A DNA stretch of 64,000 nucleotides, from contig NZ_SNWG01000001.1 of the NCBI RefSeq assembly GCF_004362195.1, positions 2,542,001 to 2,606,000 on the forward strand, written 5' to 3'. The position numbers were made by a program, and so were the translations under genes. A model generated the notes under the pieces. It made no database searches. It was not told the DNA's origin and worked only from the letters and a program-made list of their open reading frames with translations. Source of the DNA: Microbacterium sp. BK668 (lineage in GTDB: Bacteria > Actinomycetota > Actinomycetes > Actinomycetales > Microbacteriaceae). Below are positions 21,325 through 29,126 of the stretch, one piece after another. Position 1 is the stretch's first letter; every line of letters starts with the position of its first letter.

Positions 21325-22584
21325 ATGACGACGACCGCGACCACGCCGCGCGAGCGCATGCTGCTCGCGAAAGAGGCGGCACGCCGCATCGGGCTGCTCT
21401 CCGACGACGACAAGCGCGCCGCACTTCTCGCGATCGCCGACGCCATCGAGGCCTCCACGCCCGACATCGTCGCGGCCAACGCCGAGGATCTGCAGCGCGG
21501 TCGGACGACCGGCCTGTCCGAGGCGCTGCAGGATCGCCTGCGGCTGGACGAGCCGCGCGTCGCGTCGCTCGCGGCCGCCGTCCGCGACATCGCGGCGCTG
21601 CCCGATCCGGTCGGCCGGGTGCTCGACGAGCGCGTCCTGCCCAACGGCGTGAAGCTCACGAAGGTTTCGGTCCCCTTCGGGGTGGTCGGATCGATCTACG
21701 AGGCGCGCCCCAACGTCACGGTCGACATCGCCGCGCTCGCGCTGCGCTCCGGCAACGCCGTGGTCCTTCGCGGCGGCACGGCGGCGGAGCTCACCAACGC
21801 GGCGCTCGTCCGCGCCATGCGAGGTGCCCTCGCCGAGCACGGCATCGATCCCGAGGCGATCCAGACGGTGGATGAGTTCGGGCGTGACGGCGCGCGCGCC
21901 CTGATGCAGGCCCGCGGGATCGTCGACGTCCTGGTGCCTCGCGGCAGCGCGCAGCTCATCGAGACGGTCGTGACCGAGTCATCCGTTCCCGTGATCGAGA
22001 CGGGGGCCGGTGTCGTGCACATCGTCCTGGACGCCACGGCGCCTCTGGACTGGGCGCGCGACATCGTGGTCAACGCGAAGGTGCAGCGGCCGAGCGTCTG
22101 CAACGCGGTCGAGACGGTCCTCGTGCATCGCGACGCGGCGGACCGGCTCGTGCCTCCGCTGGTGGACGCCCTCCAGGCGCGTGGCGTCACGGTGCACGGC
22201 GACGCCGTCGTCGCCGGCCTCGCGGACGGCGTCGTCGACGCGACCGAGCAGGACTGGCAGAGCGAGTACCTGTCGCTCGATGTGGCGATGCGCGTGGTGG
22301 ACGACCTCGACGACGCGCTCGGTCACATCCGCACGTACTCGACGCATCACACCGAGTCGATCGTCACGGAGGACGAAGCGAACGCCGAGCGCTTCCTCAC
22401 CGAGGTCGACTCCGCGGTCGTCATGGTCAACACCTCGACGCGCTTCACCGACGGGGGAGAGTTCGGCTTCGGTGCCGAAGTGGGGATCTCGACGCAGAAG
22501 CTGCACGCCCGGGGACCCATGGGGCTGTCCGAGCTGACGAGCACGAAGTGGCTCGCGCGGGGCTCCGGGCAGGTCCGCGACTGA
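21325..22584 (+). CDS. proA: Glutamate-5-semialdehyde dehydrogenase (gamma-glutamyl phosphate reductase)
   Basis: A 419-residue NADPH enzyme reducing glutamyl-5-phosphate in proline synthesis. The aldehyde-dehydrogenase fold shows FGVVGSIYEARPNVTVD, the catalytic cysteine in RPSVCNAVE (Cys259), and the C-terminal GEFGFGAEVGISTQKLHARGP. It lies nine bases after proB. No Shine-Dalgarno is apparent; a TAAACT box six bases upstream suggests its own leaderless transcript. Confidence 0.97.
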   Translation: MTTTATTPRERMLLAKEAARRIGLLSDDDKRAALLAIADAIEASTPDIVAANAEDLQRGRTTGLSEALQDRLRLDEPRVASLAAAVRDIAALPDPVGRVLDERVLPNGVKLTKVSVPFGVVGSIYEARPNVTVDIAALALRSGNAVVLRGGTAAELTNAALVRAMRGALAEHGIDPEAIQTVDEFGRDGARALMQARGIVDVLVPRGSAQLIETVVTESSVPVIETGAGVVHIVLDATAPLDWARDIVVNAKVQRPSVCNAVETVLVHRDAADRLVPPLVDALQARGVTVHGDAVVAGLADGVVDATEQDWQSEYLSLDVAMRVVDDLDDALGHIRTYSTHHTESIVTEDEANAERFLTEVDSAVVMVNTSTRFTDGGEFGFGAEVGISTQKLHARGPMGLSELTSTKWLARGSGQVRD

Positions 22585-22640
22585 CGGCATAGACTGGACG
22601 AGCGCCCGCGACCGGGGGCGCGACCCGAAACGGAGATCGA

Positions 22641-22862
22641 ATGACCGCCGCCACGCTGATCGCCTTCGCCGCTGAAGAGGCCGAGCATCACAACGTCGCC
22701 CTCGAGACCGTGGGTTACGGCATCATCGCGATCGTGGTCTTCCTCGCCCTGGCCTTCGTGACCCTGTCCTACCGCAACGTCGCCAACCGCCATGCGCACA
22801 AGGCCGAGGCGTACGCGCGAGCCCACGCGAACGACGTCCAGCAGACGGGTCACGGCCACTAG
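22641..22862 (+). CDS. Small single-span membrane protein (73 aa)
   Basis: A 73-residue protein with one hydrophobic segment ([19 protein letters not shown], about residues 27-45), an acidic outer N-terminus (AAEEAEHHN) and a His-rich tail ending GHGH. Not recognised. CGGAG lies nine bases before the ATG, and TAGACT at 22591-22596 could be its -10. It is placed between proA and nadD, seemingly as the first gene of the nadD run (eight bases to nadD). Confidence 0.7.
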   Translation: MTAATLIAFAAEEAEHHNVALETVGYGIIAIVVFLALAFVTLSYRNVANRHAHKAEAYARAHANDVQQTGHGH

Positions 22863-22870
22863 GGCACCGC

Positions 22871-23467
22871 ATGACGGTGGCACGAGCCCCGAGGATCGGG
22901 GTCATGGGTGGGACGTTCGATCCCATCCACCACGGTCACCTCGTTGCCGCCAGCGAAGTCGCGCAGCATTTCGATCTCGACGAAGTCGTGTTCGTCCCCA
23001 CGGGCCAGCCGTGGCAGAAGCACGAGGTGAGCTTCAGCGAGCACCGCTATCTCATGACGGTCATCGCCACGGCATCCAATCCCCGCTTCACCGTCAGCCG
23101 GGTCGACATCGAGCGCGGCGGTCTCACCTACACGATCGACACCCTGCGCGACCTCAAGGCGGAGCGCCCGGACGCCGAGCTCTTCTTCATCACGGGCGCC
23201 GACGCGATAGCGCAGATTCTCAGCTGGAGGGACCATGATGAACTGTGGGAGCTCGCCCACTTCGTCGCCGTCTCTCGTCCCGGGCACGTCCTGACCACGG
23301 ACGGGCTGCCCACTGACGACGTCAGCCAGCTCGAGGTGCCTGCCCTTGCCATCTCGTCGACGGACTGCCGTGACCGGGTCCGTCGAGGCCACCCCGTGTG
23401 GTACCTCGTTCCGGACGGCGTCGTCCAATACATTGCGAAGCATCATCTCTACCGGAGCAAGGAATGA
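22871..23467 (+). CDS. nadD: Nicotinate-nucleotide adenylyltransferase
   Basis: A 198-residue enzyme forming deamido-NAD from nicotinate mononucleotide and ATP. The nucleotidyltransferase signature [11 protein letters not shown] is at residues 13-23; the second signature [10 protein letters not shown] near the C-terminus binds ATP phosphates. The length is typical. The stop overlaps the ATG of the next gene, giving the nadD - membrane protein - rsfS run. Confidence 0.96.
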   Translation: MTVARAPRIGVMGGTFDPIHHGHLVAASEVAQHFDLDEVVFVPTGQPWQKHEVSFSEHRYLMTVIATASNPRFTVSRVDIERGGLTYTIDTLRDLKAERPDAELFFITGADAIAQILSWRDHDELWELAHFVAVSRPGHVLTTDGLPTDDVSQLEVPALAISSTDCRDRVRRGHPVWYLVPDGVVQYIAKHHLYRSKE

Positions 23468-24789
23468 GCACACCCGAGCACCCCGACACTCCACCGCTGA
23501 CCCGCAAGCAGTTGCGAGAGATCCGCAACACCGGAGCGAACCCCGTCATCGATACCGGCGCCCTGACAGTCGCCACCGCGGACGAGCCGCCGGTCACGAC
23601 GGAAGAGACGGATGCCGCGCCGGTCCCACCTCCTCCCGTCGAGGTCGCACTGGCACCGGTGGCCCATCTGCCGCGCCCCGCCGAGCCGATCGTTCTCCCC
23701 GAGCCGCCCGGTCCCGACCGGTCGGTCGACCTGGGCGTGTCGCCCCTGACGCGACGCCAGGCCCGCCAGCAGGAGCGCATCCGCACCGCCTCGGTGCCGG
23801 TCATCACGCCTGATGTCGCGGCCGCCTACGCGACGCAGTCTGCGACGACACCTGCGGTCGACCCGGTGCCGCCCGTGTTCCCCTCGCTCGCCGACCGGTC
23901 CCTGTCGTCGGGTCCCGACGACCAGGAGAACCCCTTCGCGGTCCTCGGAGTCGAGTCGGGGCCTACACCCGTGATCGAAGAGGTCGCGTCGGGACCCACG
24001 CCGGTGGTCGACGAGACCGAGTCGGGGCCCACGCCGGTGGTCGACGAGACCGAGTCGGGGCCCACGCCGGTTGTCGACGACGTCGAGTCGGGGTCCGCCC
24101 CCGTGATCGACGAGGTCGTCGAGGCTGAGGCGATCGAGGCGGAGCCGGTCGAGGACGAGCCCGCGGAGGCGGCCGGCGAACCGTCCGCCGACGCCGGCGA
24201 GGTGGAACTCGTGGCGGAGGCTGCGCCCGCTCGGGACGCCGTCGAGCCGGGATCCGCCGACGCGAAGGGCGAGGAGGAGCATGAGGCGCCCCGCGTGGTC
24301 GATCCGGGCTTCGGCGCGGCGCTTCTGGCGGGGGAGACCCCGGCCGGCGAGACCCTGCCGCCGTCGTTCGACGACCTCATCGCGCGCTCTTCGAGCGGGT
24401 CGGTCGCGACCCCGAACGCGCTGATCCTCTCCCAGCCGCCCGACGGCGGTCCGATCGTGGCGCCGGTCACGGCCACCGGTGAGGTGCTCATCACGGGCAC
24501 CCTGAACCTCCCCGAGGGTCTCGGGTCGACCGGTCATGCCCCGGGAACCGCCGACGGGAAAGAGGTCGATACCGTGCTCGTGGACGGGGAGCTTCCCGCC
24601 CATTCGTCCCCGACGCCGATCGCCGCGAGTGCGGCGGTCAGCACGACCAAGACCCCCGGCGAGATCATCAAGCCGCCGGCACCGGAGAAGGGCGGACGCC
24701 TCATGCTGACGCTCGCGATCACGGCCGGCGTTCTCGCCCTCGCCTTGGTGGGCGTTCTCATCCTCGCCTTCGTGACGGGAGTGTTCTGA
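23464..24789 (+). CDS. Acidic repeat-containing membrane-anchored protein
   Basis: A 441-residue protein of unknown function. It starts with a short basic motif ([12 protein letters not shown]) that recurs near residue 97 ([14 protein letters not shown]), followed by a long disordered Pro/Glu/Val-rich region and a single C-terminal membrane segment ([23 protein letters not shown]). Residues 164-218 are five tandem 11-residue repeats of the form [11 protein letters not shown]. Similar proteins sit between nadD and rsfS in Microbacteriaceae. With its C-terminus in the membrane, the bulk probably faces the cytoplasm. It shares one base with the rsfS start. Confidence 0.75.
   Translation: MSTPEHPDTPPLTRKQLREIRNTGANPVIDTGALTVATADEPPVTTEETDAAPVPPPPVEVALAPVAHLPRPAEPIVLPEPPGPDRSVDLGVSPLTRRQARQQERIRTASVPVITPDVAAAYATQSATTPAVDPVPPVFPSLADRSLSSGPDDQENPFAVLGVESGPTPVIEEVASGPTPVVDETESGPTPVVDETESGPTPVVDDVESGSAPVIDEVVEAEAIEAEPVEDEPAEAAGEPSADAGEVELVAEAAPARDAVEPGSADAKGEEEHEAPRVVDPGFGAALLAGETPAGETLPPSFDDLIARSSSGSVATPNALILSQPPDGGPIVAPVTATGEVLITGTLNLPEGLGSTGHAPGTADGKEVDTVLVDGELPAHSSPTPIAASAAVSTTKTPGEIIKPPAPEKGGRLMLTLAITAGVLALALVGVLILAFVTGVF
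23953..24117 (+). repeat. 33-bp coding tandem repeat, five copies
   Basis: Five in-frame 33-bp units encode [15 protein letters not shown] 11-mers. The second to fourth units are nearly identical at DNA level, implying recent expansion by slippage or unequal exchange. Confidence 0.85.
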
Positions 24790-25169
24790 TGGCGGCGACT
24801 GACAACGGACGACGGATGCTGCAGATCGCTGCAGCCGCGGCCGACGCGAAGGGCGGTGAGGATCTTCTCGGACTGGATGTCTCGGAGCCGCTTCCGCTCG
24901 TGGACATCTTCCTGCTCGTGACCGGCCGCAGTGAGCGCAACGTCGCAGCGATCGCCGACGAGATCGAGGAGAAGCTCCTCGAGGCGGGCTACAGGCGCCT
25001 CCGCCGTGAAGGCCGCCAGGAGGCCCGTTGGGTGCTCCTGGACTTCGGAGACCTCGTCGTTCACGTGTTCCACGAGCAGGAGCGCGTGTACTACGGCCTC
25101 GAGCGCCTTTGGAAGGACTGCCCGGTGCTGCCGATCGACGTGCCGGAGCACGTGACGCCGGGGCAGTGA
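24789..25169 (+). CDS. rsfS: Ribosomal silencing factor RsfS
   Basis: A 126-residue protein that binds L14 on the 50S subunit and blocks joining to 30S under poor nutrition. The family core is clear: LPLVDIFLLVTGRSERNVAAIADEIEEKL, then RQEARWVLLDFGDLVVHVFHEQERVYYGLERLW. The ATG shares one base with the preceding stop (TGATG). It pairs with nadD as in most bacteria. Confidence 0.96.
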   Translation: MAATDNGRRMLQIAAAAADAKGGEDLLGLDVSEPLPLVDIFLLVTGRSERNVAAIADEIEEKLLEAGYRRLRREGRQEARWVLLDFGDLVVHVFHEQERVYYGLERLWKDCPVLPIDVPEHVTPGQ

Positions 25170-25182
25170 CGCGCCGCTGACC

Positions 25183-25617
25183 TCACTGGAGGCAGAACTC
25201 GTTGCCCTCCGGGTCCTGCATCTGCCAGTAGCGCTCGCTCCACGGGCCGTAGTCCTGCTCGACCAGCCGTACGACCCTCGCCCCGAGCGCGACGAGCCGA
25301 TCCTTCTCGGCGTCGAGCACAGTGTGATCGCTGGGCGGGTCGTCGGGACCGCGGGCCACATTGACGTCGATGTGCAGACGATTGCGGCCCTCCTTCGGCC
25401 CGTCCGCGTGGTGGAAGTAGAAGCGGGGCCCCTTTCCTTGGGGGTCCTCAGCGAGAGCCCGCCGCGACAAGTCGTCTTCGCTGAGGCCGCTCTCCAGCAG
25501 CTGCGACTTCACGGGGTCCTCCCACTCCTGCCGCGGATAGCCGAAGACGGCAGCCCAGAAGTGGGCCAGCCGACGCGGATCGTCCGCGTAGAAGGTGATG
25601 TTCCCGAGTGTGGGCAT
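25183..25617 (-). CDS. VOC (glyoxalase-like) family protein
   Basis: A 144-residue protein with the two beta-alpha-beta-beta-beta modules of the vicinal oxygen chelate fold (ITFYADDPRRLAHFWAAVFGY and NRLHIDVNV...DPEGNEFCLQ). Many such proteins are antibiotic-binding or dioxygenase-like, but the metal ligands and substrate are not defined here. AAAGGGG lies just upstream of the ATG. Convergent with rsfS. Confidence 0.85.
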   Translation of the reverse strand: MPTLGNITFYADDPRRLAHFWAAVFGYPRQEWEDPVKSQLLESGLSEDDLSRRALAEDPQGKGPRFYFHHADGPKEGRNRLHIDVNVARGPDDPPSDHTVLDAEKDRLVALGARVVRLVEQDYGPWSERYWQMQDPEGNEFCLQ

Positions 25618-25671
25618 GGGGCCCCTTTCCCTCGCGTCGAGATTAGGCCGAGCCGCCGACAGGGCGCATGG

Positions 25672-25701
25672 TTCAAGGCATCCGCTTCGATGTTGTAAGC
25701 T
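25672..25701 (+). promoter_or_regulatory. Promoter of tRNA-Ala
   Basis: TTCAAG (25672-25677) and TAAGCT (25696-25701) with an 18-base spacer, about 35 bp before the mature tRNA. Confidence 0.5.
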
Positions 25702-25736
25702 GAATGGGTTGCCCCGGCCGCGCCGGGGTCGCATCC

Positions 25737-25812
25737 GGGCCTGTGGCGCAGCTGGTAGCGCACCTGCATGGCATGCAGGGGGTCAGGGGTTCGAGTCCCC
25801 TCAGGTCCACCA
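25737..25812 (+). tRNA. tRNA-Ala (anticodon GGC)
   Basis: A 76-nt tRNA with encoded CCA. The acceptor arms GGGCCTG and CAGGTCC pair over seven positions with one G-U. The anticodon stem CCTGC/GCAGG encloses the loop ATGGCAT, with T33 and anticodon GGC. The T arm GGGG TTCGAGT CCCC is canonical. An IS481-family element begins at the base immediately after its CCA; the last 15 bases of the tRNA are duplicated on the far side of the element. Confidence 0.96.
25798..25812 (+). repeat. Target-site duplication, left copy (tRNA-Ala 3' end)
   Basis: CCCTCAGGTCCACCA, identical to 27115-27129, directly abutting the left end of the IS. Confidence 0.85.
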
Positions 25813-25863
25813 TGTGATGAGTCGCGACATAGGTCTCTCCTGAGTCGCGTGATATGTCTCTTT

Positions 25864-27042
25864 TCAGGAGCCCGGCCATCGGCCGGGCTCTTGTTGTGTG
25901 TTGCGCCAGTAGCTTCGGTCGGGGTTGATGGTGTGCTCGCTGAGGATCTCGCCGGTGTCGAGGTGGACGACGGTGACGGTGGTGTCGTCGGCGAGGGCGA
26001 GGACGCGTTTGCCGCGGTGTCGGTAGCCGATTCCGAGGTGGTGAATGCGCCCGGCTCGGCGGAAGCTGATCTTCCCGTCGTTGCCGACGTGGTCGTAGCG
26101 GAGGCGGTAGTGGCCGGCGTCGCGCCGGGATCCGGTGGGGGCGCTGCGCGGCGTGGCGGAGTAGGTCTGGTCCGGCGTGCGGCCCTCCAGGGCGCGGTGC
26201 GGGCGATGCGTGTTGTAGTGGTCGCGGAAGGTGTCCAGCTGGTGTTGCAGCTCGGGGATGGTGCGCGCGTGAGGGCGTGCGCTGAGCCAGCGTTTCAGGG
26301 TTTGGTGGAACCTCTCGATCTTCCCTTGGGTTTGCGGATGGTTCGGGGCGCCGTTCTTCTGCACGATGTTCAGCGCTGCCAGGACGTACTCGAACGCATT
26401 ACGTGCGCGCGAGTGGCGGGCGGTGTAGACGCGGCCGTTATCGGTCAGTGTTGACGCGGGCGGCCCGAACTGGTCGATGCAGGCCAGGAACGTGGTCACC
26501 ACGTCGTCGCCGGTGACGGGCTGGTGGGCGGTGCAGGACAGCAACTTGCGGGAGTGGTCGTCGAGCCAGTTCAGGATCTCTACGTCCGACCCGTCAGCCA
26601 AGCGCCAATGCGTGAAGTCGGACTGCCAGGTCTCGTTCGGCTGCGCCGCTTCGAACCGGATGTAGGAGGAGCGGGGTCGTTTCCGCGGCTCGGGGACGAT
26701 CAGGCCCGCCTGATGCAGGATCCGCCGGATCGTCGAGATCGACGGCGGGTTAAGTCCCTGCTGCTGCAGGTGCCAGGCGATCGTGACCGGACCGGCATCC
26801 AACCCCGCCGCGGTCAACGCCACCCGCAGCCGCACGATCCGTTCCCGCACCCGATCGGTGACCGCCTGCGGCGACGACAGCGGCGCACGGGAGCGCGGCT
26901 CGAGGCCGTCCAGGCCATCCTCCCGGTAGCGAGCGAGCAGACGATGCAGATGTCGCCGCGAGATCCCGTACTCGAGGGCCGCCTCGGTCACGGTGAGCTG
27001 CCCAGACACGATCTTCAACACGACGACGCGATGCTTCGACAC
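25864..27042 (-). CDS. IS481-family transposase
   Basis: A 392-residue DDE transposase. The N-terminal helix-turn-helix (TVTEAALEYGISRRHLHRLLARYREDG) is followed by a second winged-helix-like segment, then the rve integrase core. The catalytic acids are Asp142 in WQSDFTHW, Asp201 in LTDNGRVYTA and Glu243 in QGKIERFHQTLKRWL, with the usual PNHPQTQGK. The C-terminal extension is basic. No frameshift is seen, so the element may be active. GTG start with a purine-rich upstream. Confidence 0.93.
   Translation of the reverse strand: MSKHRVVVLKIVSGQLTVTEAALEYGISRRHLHRLLARYREDGLDGLEPRSRAPLSSPQAVTDRVRERIVRLRVALTAAGLDAGPVTIAWHLQQQGLNPPSISTIRRILHQAGLIVPEPRKRPRSSYIRFEAAQPNETWQSDFTHWRLADGSDVEILNWLDDHSRKLLSCTAHQPVTGDDVVTTFLACIDQFGPPASTLTDNGRVYTARHSRARNAFEYVLAALNIVQKNGAPNHPQTQGKIERFHQTLKRWLSARPHARTIPELQHQLDTFRDHYNTHRPHRALEGRTPDQTYSATPRSAPTGSRRDAGHYRLRYDHVGNDGKISFRRAGRIHHLGIGYRHRGKRVLALADDTTVTVVHLDTGEILSEHTINPDRSYWRNTQQEPGRWPGS
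25868..25902 (+). terminator. Terminator-like hairpin inside the IS left end
   Basis: GAGCCCGGCC-ATC-GGCCGGGCTC is a perfect 10-bp stem with a 3-nt loop (25868-25890), followed on the plus strand by TTGTTGTGTGTT. Read from the tRNA side it would stop transcription entering the IS antisense to the transposase. On the minus strand the same bases encode the last residues of the transposase. Confidence 0.5.
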
Positions 27043-27114
27043 CCCGCCGACTGTGACCTATGACCCGACTCACCAGAGACCTATCACCTGAGACCTATGT
27101 CGTGACCCCAGGCA

Positions 27115-27129
27115 CCCTCAGGTCCACCA
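27115..27129 (+). repeat. Target-site duplication, right copy
   Basis: CCCTCAGGTCCACCA repeated after the right end of the IS. The bases that follow (AAAACTCCCGG) are what originally came after the tRNA. Confidence 0.85.
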
Positions 27130-27156
27130 AAACTCCCGGTAAAGCACCGAAACTTC

Positions 27157-27174
27157 ACTCCCTGATTAGGGAGT
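27157..27174 (+). terminator. Possible original terminator of tRNA-Ala
   Basis: ACTCCCT-GATT-AGGGAGT is a perfect 7-bp hairpin in an AT-richer stretch. It is now separated from the tRNA by the IS. No strong U-tract follows. Confidence 0.4.
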
Positions 27175-27286
27175 TCGAATGTTTGGTAGTCGTTTACTGG
27201 ACACTTCGCCACGTCGCCGCCGGGCGCTTTCGAGCGTTCTCGAAGTATCTGGAAGGTACGCGGCAACGCCCGTGCACCTTCGCTGT

Positions 27287-27496
27287 ATGGACAACGCGAG
27301 CACCTCAGATGCAGGGCACGGAAACTACGTGTCGCTGGCGGAGCTTGCCGCCGAGTTGAAGGTTTCCGTTCAGACGATCTACGACCTGCGGAGCAAGGGT
27401 CGTGGACCGTTCGGACCGTGCCTGCGGAGGAACTCTGCGTGCACCCGCTCGCACGCGAGGCACAACGTCGTGGACCAGCCGATGACCTCGCCCTGA
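27287..27496 (+). CDS. Excisionase-like helix-turn-helix protein, probably truncated
   Basis: A 69-residue frame whose residues 14-43 (YVSLAELAAELKVSVQTIYDLRSKGRGP) match the N-terminal half of the HTH_17/excisionase-type winged helix. After GRGP the usual wing (R-x-F-R-V-G-x-x-L-R-F) is missing, replaced by FGPCLRRNSACTRSHARH, and neither other frame restores it. So it looks like a remnant. No integrase is nearby. There is no clear ribosome binding site. It supports past mobile-element content next to tRNA-Ala. Confidence 0.5.
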   Translation: MDNASTSDAGHGNYVSLAELAAELKVSVQTIYDLRSKGRGPFGPCLRRNSACTRSHARHNVVDQPMTSP

Positions 27497-27749
27497 GACC
27501 TCGCACGGGACCGGACGTCGGTGGCAGTCACGCGGCGGATCTCGATGCTGCCGTACACGCGGTCGTACCCGTCGAGCAAGCTTCACGTTCCGGTTGGACC
27601 TTCCTGTGCTGCGAGCAGGGGGTGCCATCGCCTCGGTTCGACCACTGGGCTTCCTCCTCCGGCCGAACACGCATGAGCATAGAGCGGACCCCGGACACCG
27701 ACGAGCCGCTATTGGGCACGGAGCGCGCACCTTCCTGCCATGAGCGATC

Positions 27750-28016
27750 GTGAGCGGGCTTGACGCCGTCCTGGAGCACGTGGCTGTGCTCGCCTTCCTG
27801 TACTACCCCGGTATCGAGGCGGATGATCCGAGCTACGACCTCGCCGACGGCATCGAGTGGTGTCTGGTGCGGCTTGGCGACGTGTCCGACGCCGAACGGA
27901 ACCGAATGAGTGCTCTCTTCGAGCGCGCGATCACCGACCCCACCGCGACGCGCGAAGAGCTGTTCACCGCGCTCGTCGAGCTCGACGACGTGCTCGCCGT
28001 GGACCACCATGAGTGA
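27750..28016 (+). CDS. Hypothetical protein (88 aa)
   Basis: An 88-residue acidic protein (starts SGLDAVLEHVAVLAFLYYPG after the initiator) predicted to be mostly helical; not recognised. It starts at GTG and overlaps the next gene by eight bases, so the two are probably expressed together. The preceding 250 bp (27497-27749) contain no frame I can support. Codon use is less strongly GC3-biased than in the flanking housekeeping genes. Confidence 0.6.
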   Translation: MSGLDAVLEHVAVLAFLYYPGIEADDPSYDLADGIEWCLVRLGDVSDAERNRMSALFERAITDPTATREELFTALVELDDVLAVDHHE

Positions 28017-28977
28017 CGCCCACCCGAGCGACGACGAGCGCGCAGCACGCCTGGCCGCACAGCGGAAGGCGTGGAACGACGCGCACCCGAACTACTACGC
28101 CGAGTACCGGGAGCGGAATCGCGAGGACATCCGTCGCAAGAACCGCGACCGTGAACGCCAGCGGACTCAGCGTGCGCGGGAGGAGAAGGCGCAGCGCCAG
28201 AAGGGAATCGATCGCGCCAAAGCGTGGGCGAAGGAGCACCCGGAGGAGCGTCAGCAGGCGCGGGAGCGTCACAAGCAGAAGCACCCCGACGCGTACAAGC
28301 AGGCTCAGCGGGACTACTACTACCGGAACCGCGACGCAATCACCGAACGCCGCCGCGCCCGCGAGGCTGCAGACCCCGAGAAGGCGAACGAGGCCCGCCG
28401 CCGCGCCGTCGACCGTGCCAGGGCCGCCGGCCGCGACTCGGCGTGGTCACCCACTGAAGCTCAGCGTGCGACGTACCGTGAACGCGAGAATGAGGCGAAG
28501 CGCCTCCCGCGTCGCCGCGCACGCGCTGGGCTCCCTGAGCGGCAGCTGCACCGGGTGCACGCTCCGGAGCGACGCCACAACGACGCCACAGCGGACGCCT
28601 TCTTCGCGAAGAAGCGCAGCGGTCACGATGTCGCCCGAATCCGAGAGCAGGATGAACCGACTCCTCCCGAACTGGTGCATGCCCTGCAGGAGCGTTCTGA
28701 TAGCCGTCGCGTCGTCCGGGAGATCCTCGCGGTCGCCGACGAGTACTTCGCGGATCATGAAGTAGAGCTGCGTGCGCGGGTCGCCGAGGTCTCTCGCGCG
28801 AGGTTCCGGGGCGGGATGCTTCCTCTCGACGTGTACACGGAGCCACGCCGTCACGCGCCGAAGTTCGCGAGCCGCGGCTACCTCGGCGCCAACGCCGCGT
28901 CGCCGACGTCGTCGCTAGAGGTCTTCCGCTGGCTCACGACCGACCTCGCAAAGCGGAGACCCTACCTGTCGCTCTGA
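28009..28977 (+). CDS. Highly charged repeat-rich protein, possibly phage/mobile-element derived
   Basis: A 322-residue protein of unknown function. Residues about 15-150 are extremely Arg/Lys/Glu-rich and helical with imperfect repeats of the kind AHPNYYAEYRERNRED, EHPEERQQARERHKQKHPDAY, and RDYYYRNRDAITERRRA. Charged repeats with HP-x-x-Y/DPEK elements occur in actinophage and mobile-element proteins, sometimes fused to HNH domains, but no HNH motif is visible here. The C-terminal part is more globular (DEYFADHEVELRARVAEV, GGMLPLDVYTEPRRH). It overlaps the 88-aa gene by eight bases. Confidence 0.6.
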   Translation: MSDAHPSDDERAARLAAQRKAWNDAHPNYYAEYRERNREDIRRKNRDRERQRTQRAREEKAQRQKGIDRAKAWAKEHPEERQQARERHKQKHPDAYKQAQRDYYYRNRDAITERRRAREAADPEKANEARRRAVDRARAAGRDSAWSPTEAQRATYRERENEAKRLPRRRARAGLPERQLHRVHAPERRHNDATADAFFAKKRSGHDVARIREQDEPTPPELVHALQERSDSRRVVREILAVADEYFADHEVELRARVAEVSRARFRGGMLPLDVYTEPRRHAPKFASRGYLGANAASPTSSLEVFRWLTTDLAKRRPYLSL

Positions 28978-29126
28978 TCGATCCCCTTGCGGGCATCACA
29001 CTGTTACGCCGGGATCGCGCGCGATTGTCCTCTTCTCGACCGCATCTGGGAAGCCCCTGAGCCGTTCCACCCTCGCCGCGCAGTATGGCCGCGCGGGAGG
29101 GCTGGACGCTTCATAAGGGAGAAGAG

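Larger units (their letters stand above)
25813..27114 (-). mobile_element. IS481-family insertion sequence (1302 bp)
   Basis: A complete-looking element between 15-bp direct repeats. The two ends, each beginning TG, align without gaps as imperfect inverted repeats: in the first 25 positions the left end (TGTGATGAGTCGCGACATAGG...) and the reversed right end (TGCCTGGGGTCACGACATAGG...) agree at 19, including 13 consecutive bases. It carries a single intact DDE transposase on the minus strand. A 15-bp duplication is at the long end of what IS481 elements make. It sits flush behind tRNA-Ala without damaging the tRNA. Confidence 0.88.

Noticed and set aside
25798..27129. 15-bp repeats as attL/attR of a tRNA-integrated island
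   Set aside because: The enclosed DNA is just one IS whose inverted ends start exactly at the repeats, and no integrase is present; a target-site duplication explains it better.
27418..27753. 111-aa plus-strand frame after the excisionase-like stub
   Set aside because: Tested as a frameshifted continuation of the excisionase; it does not restore the wing or any family motif.
27528..28010. 160-aa frame on the minus strand
   Set aside because: Overlaps the better-supported 88-aa plus-strand gene, has no recognisable motif and reads as a shadow.
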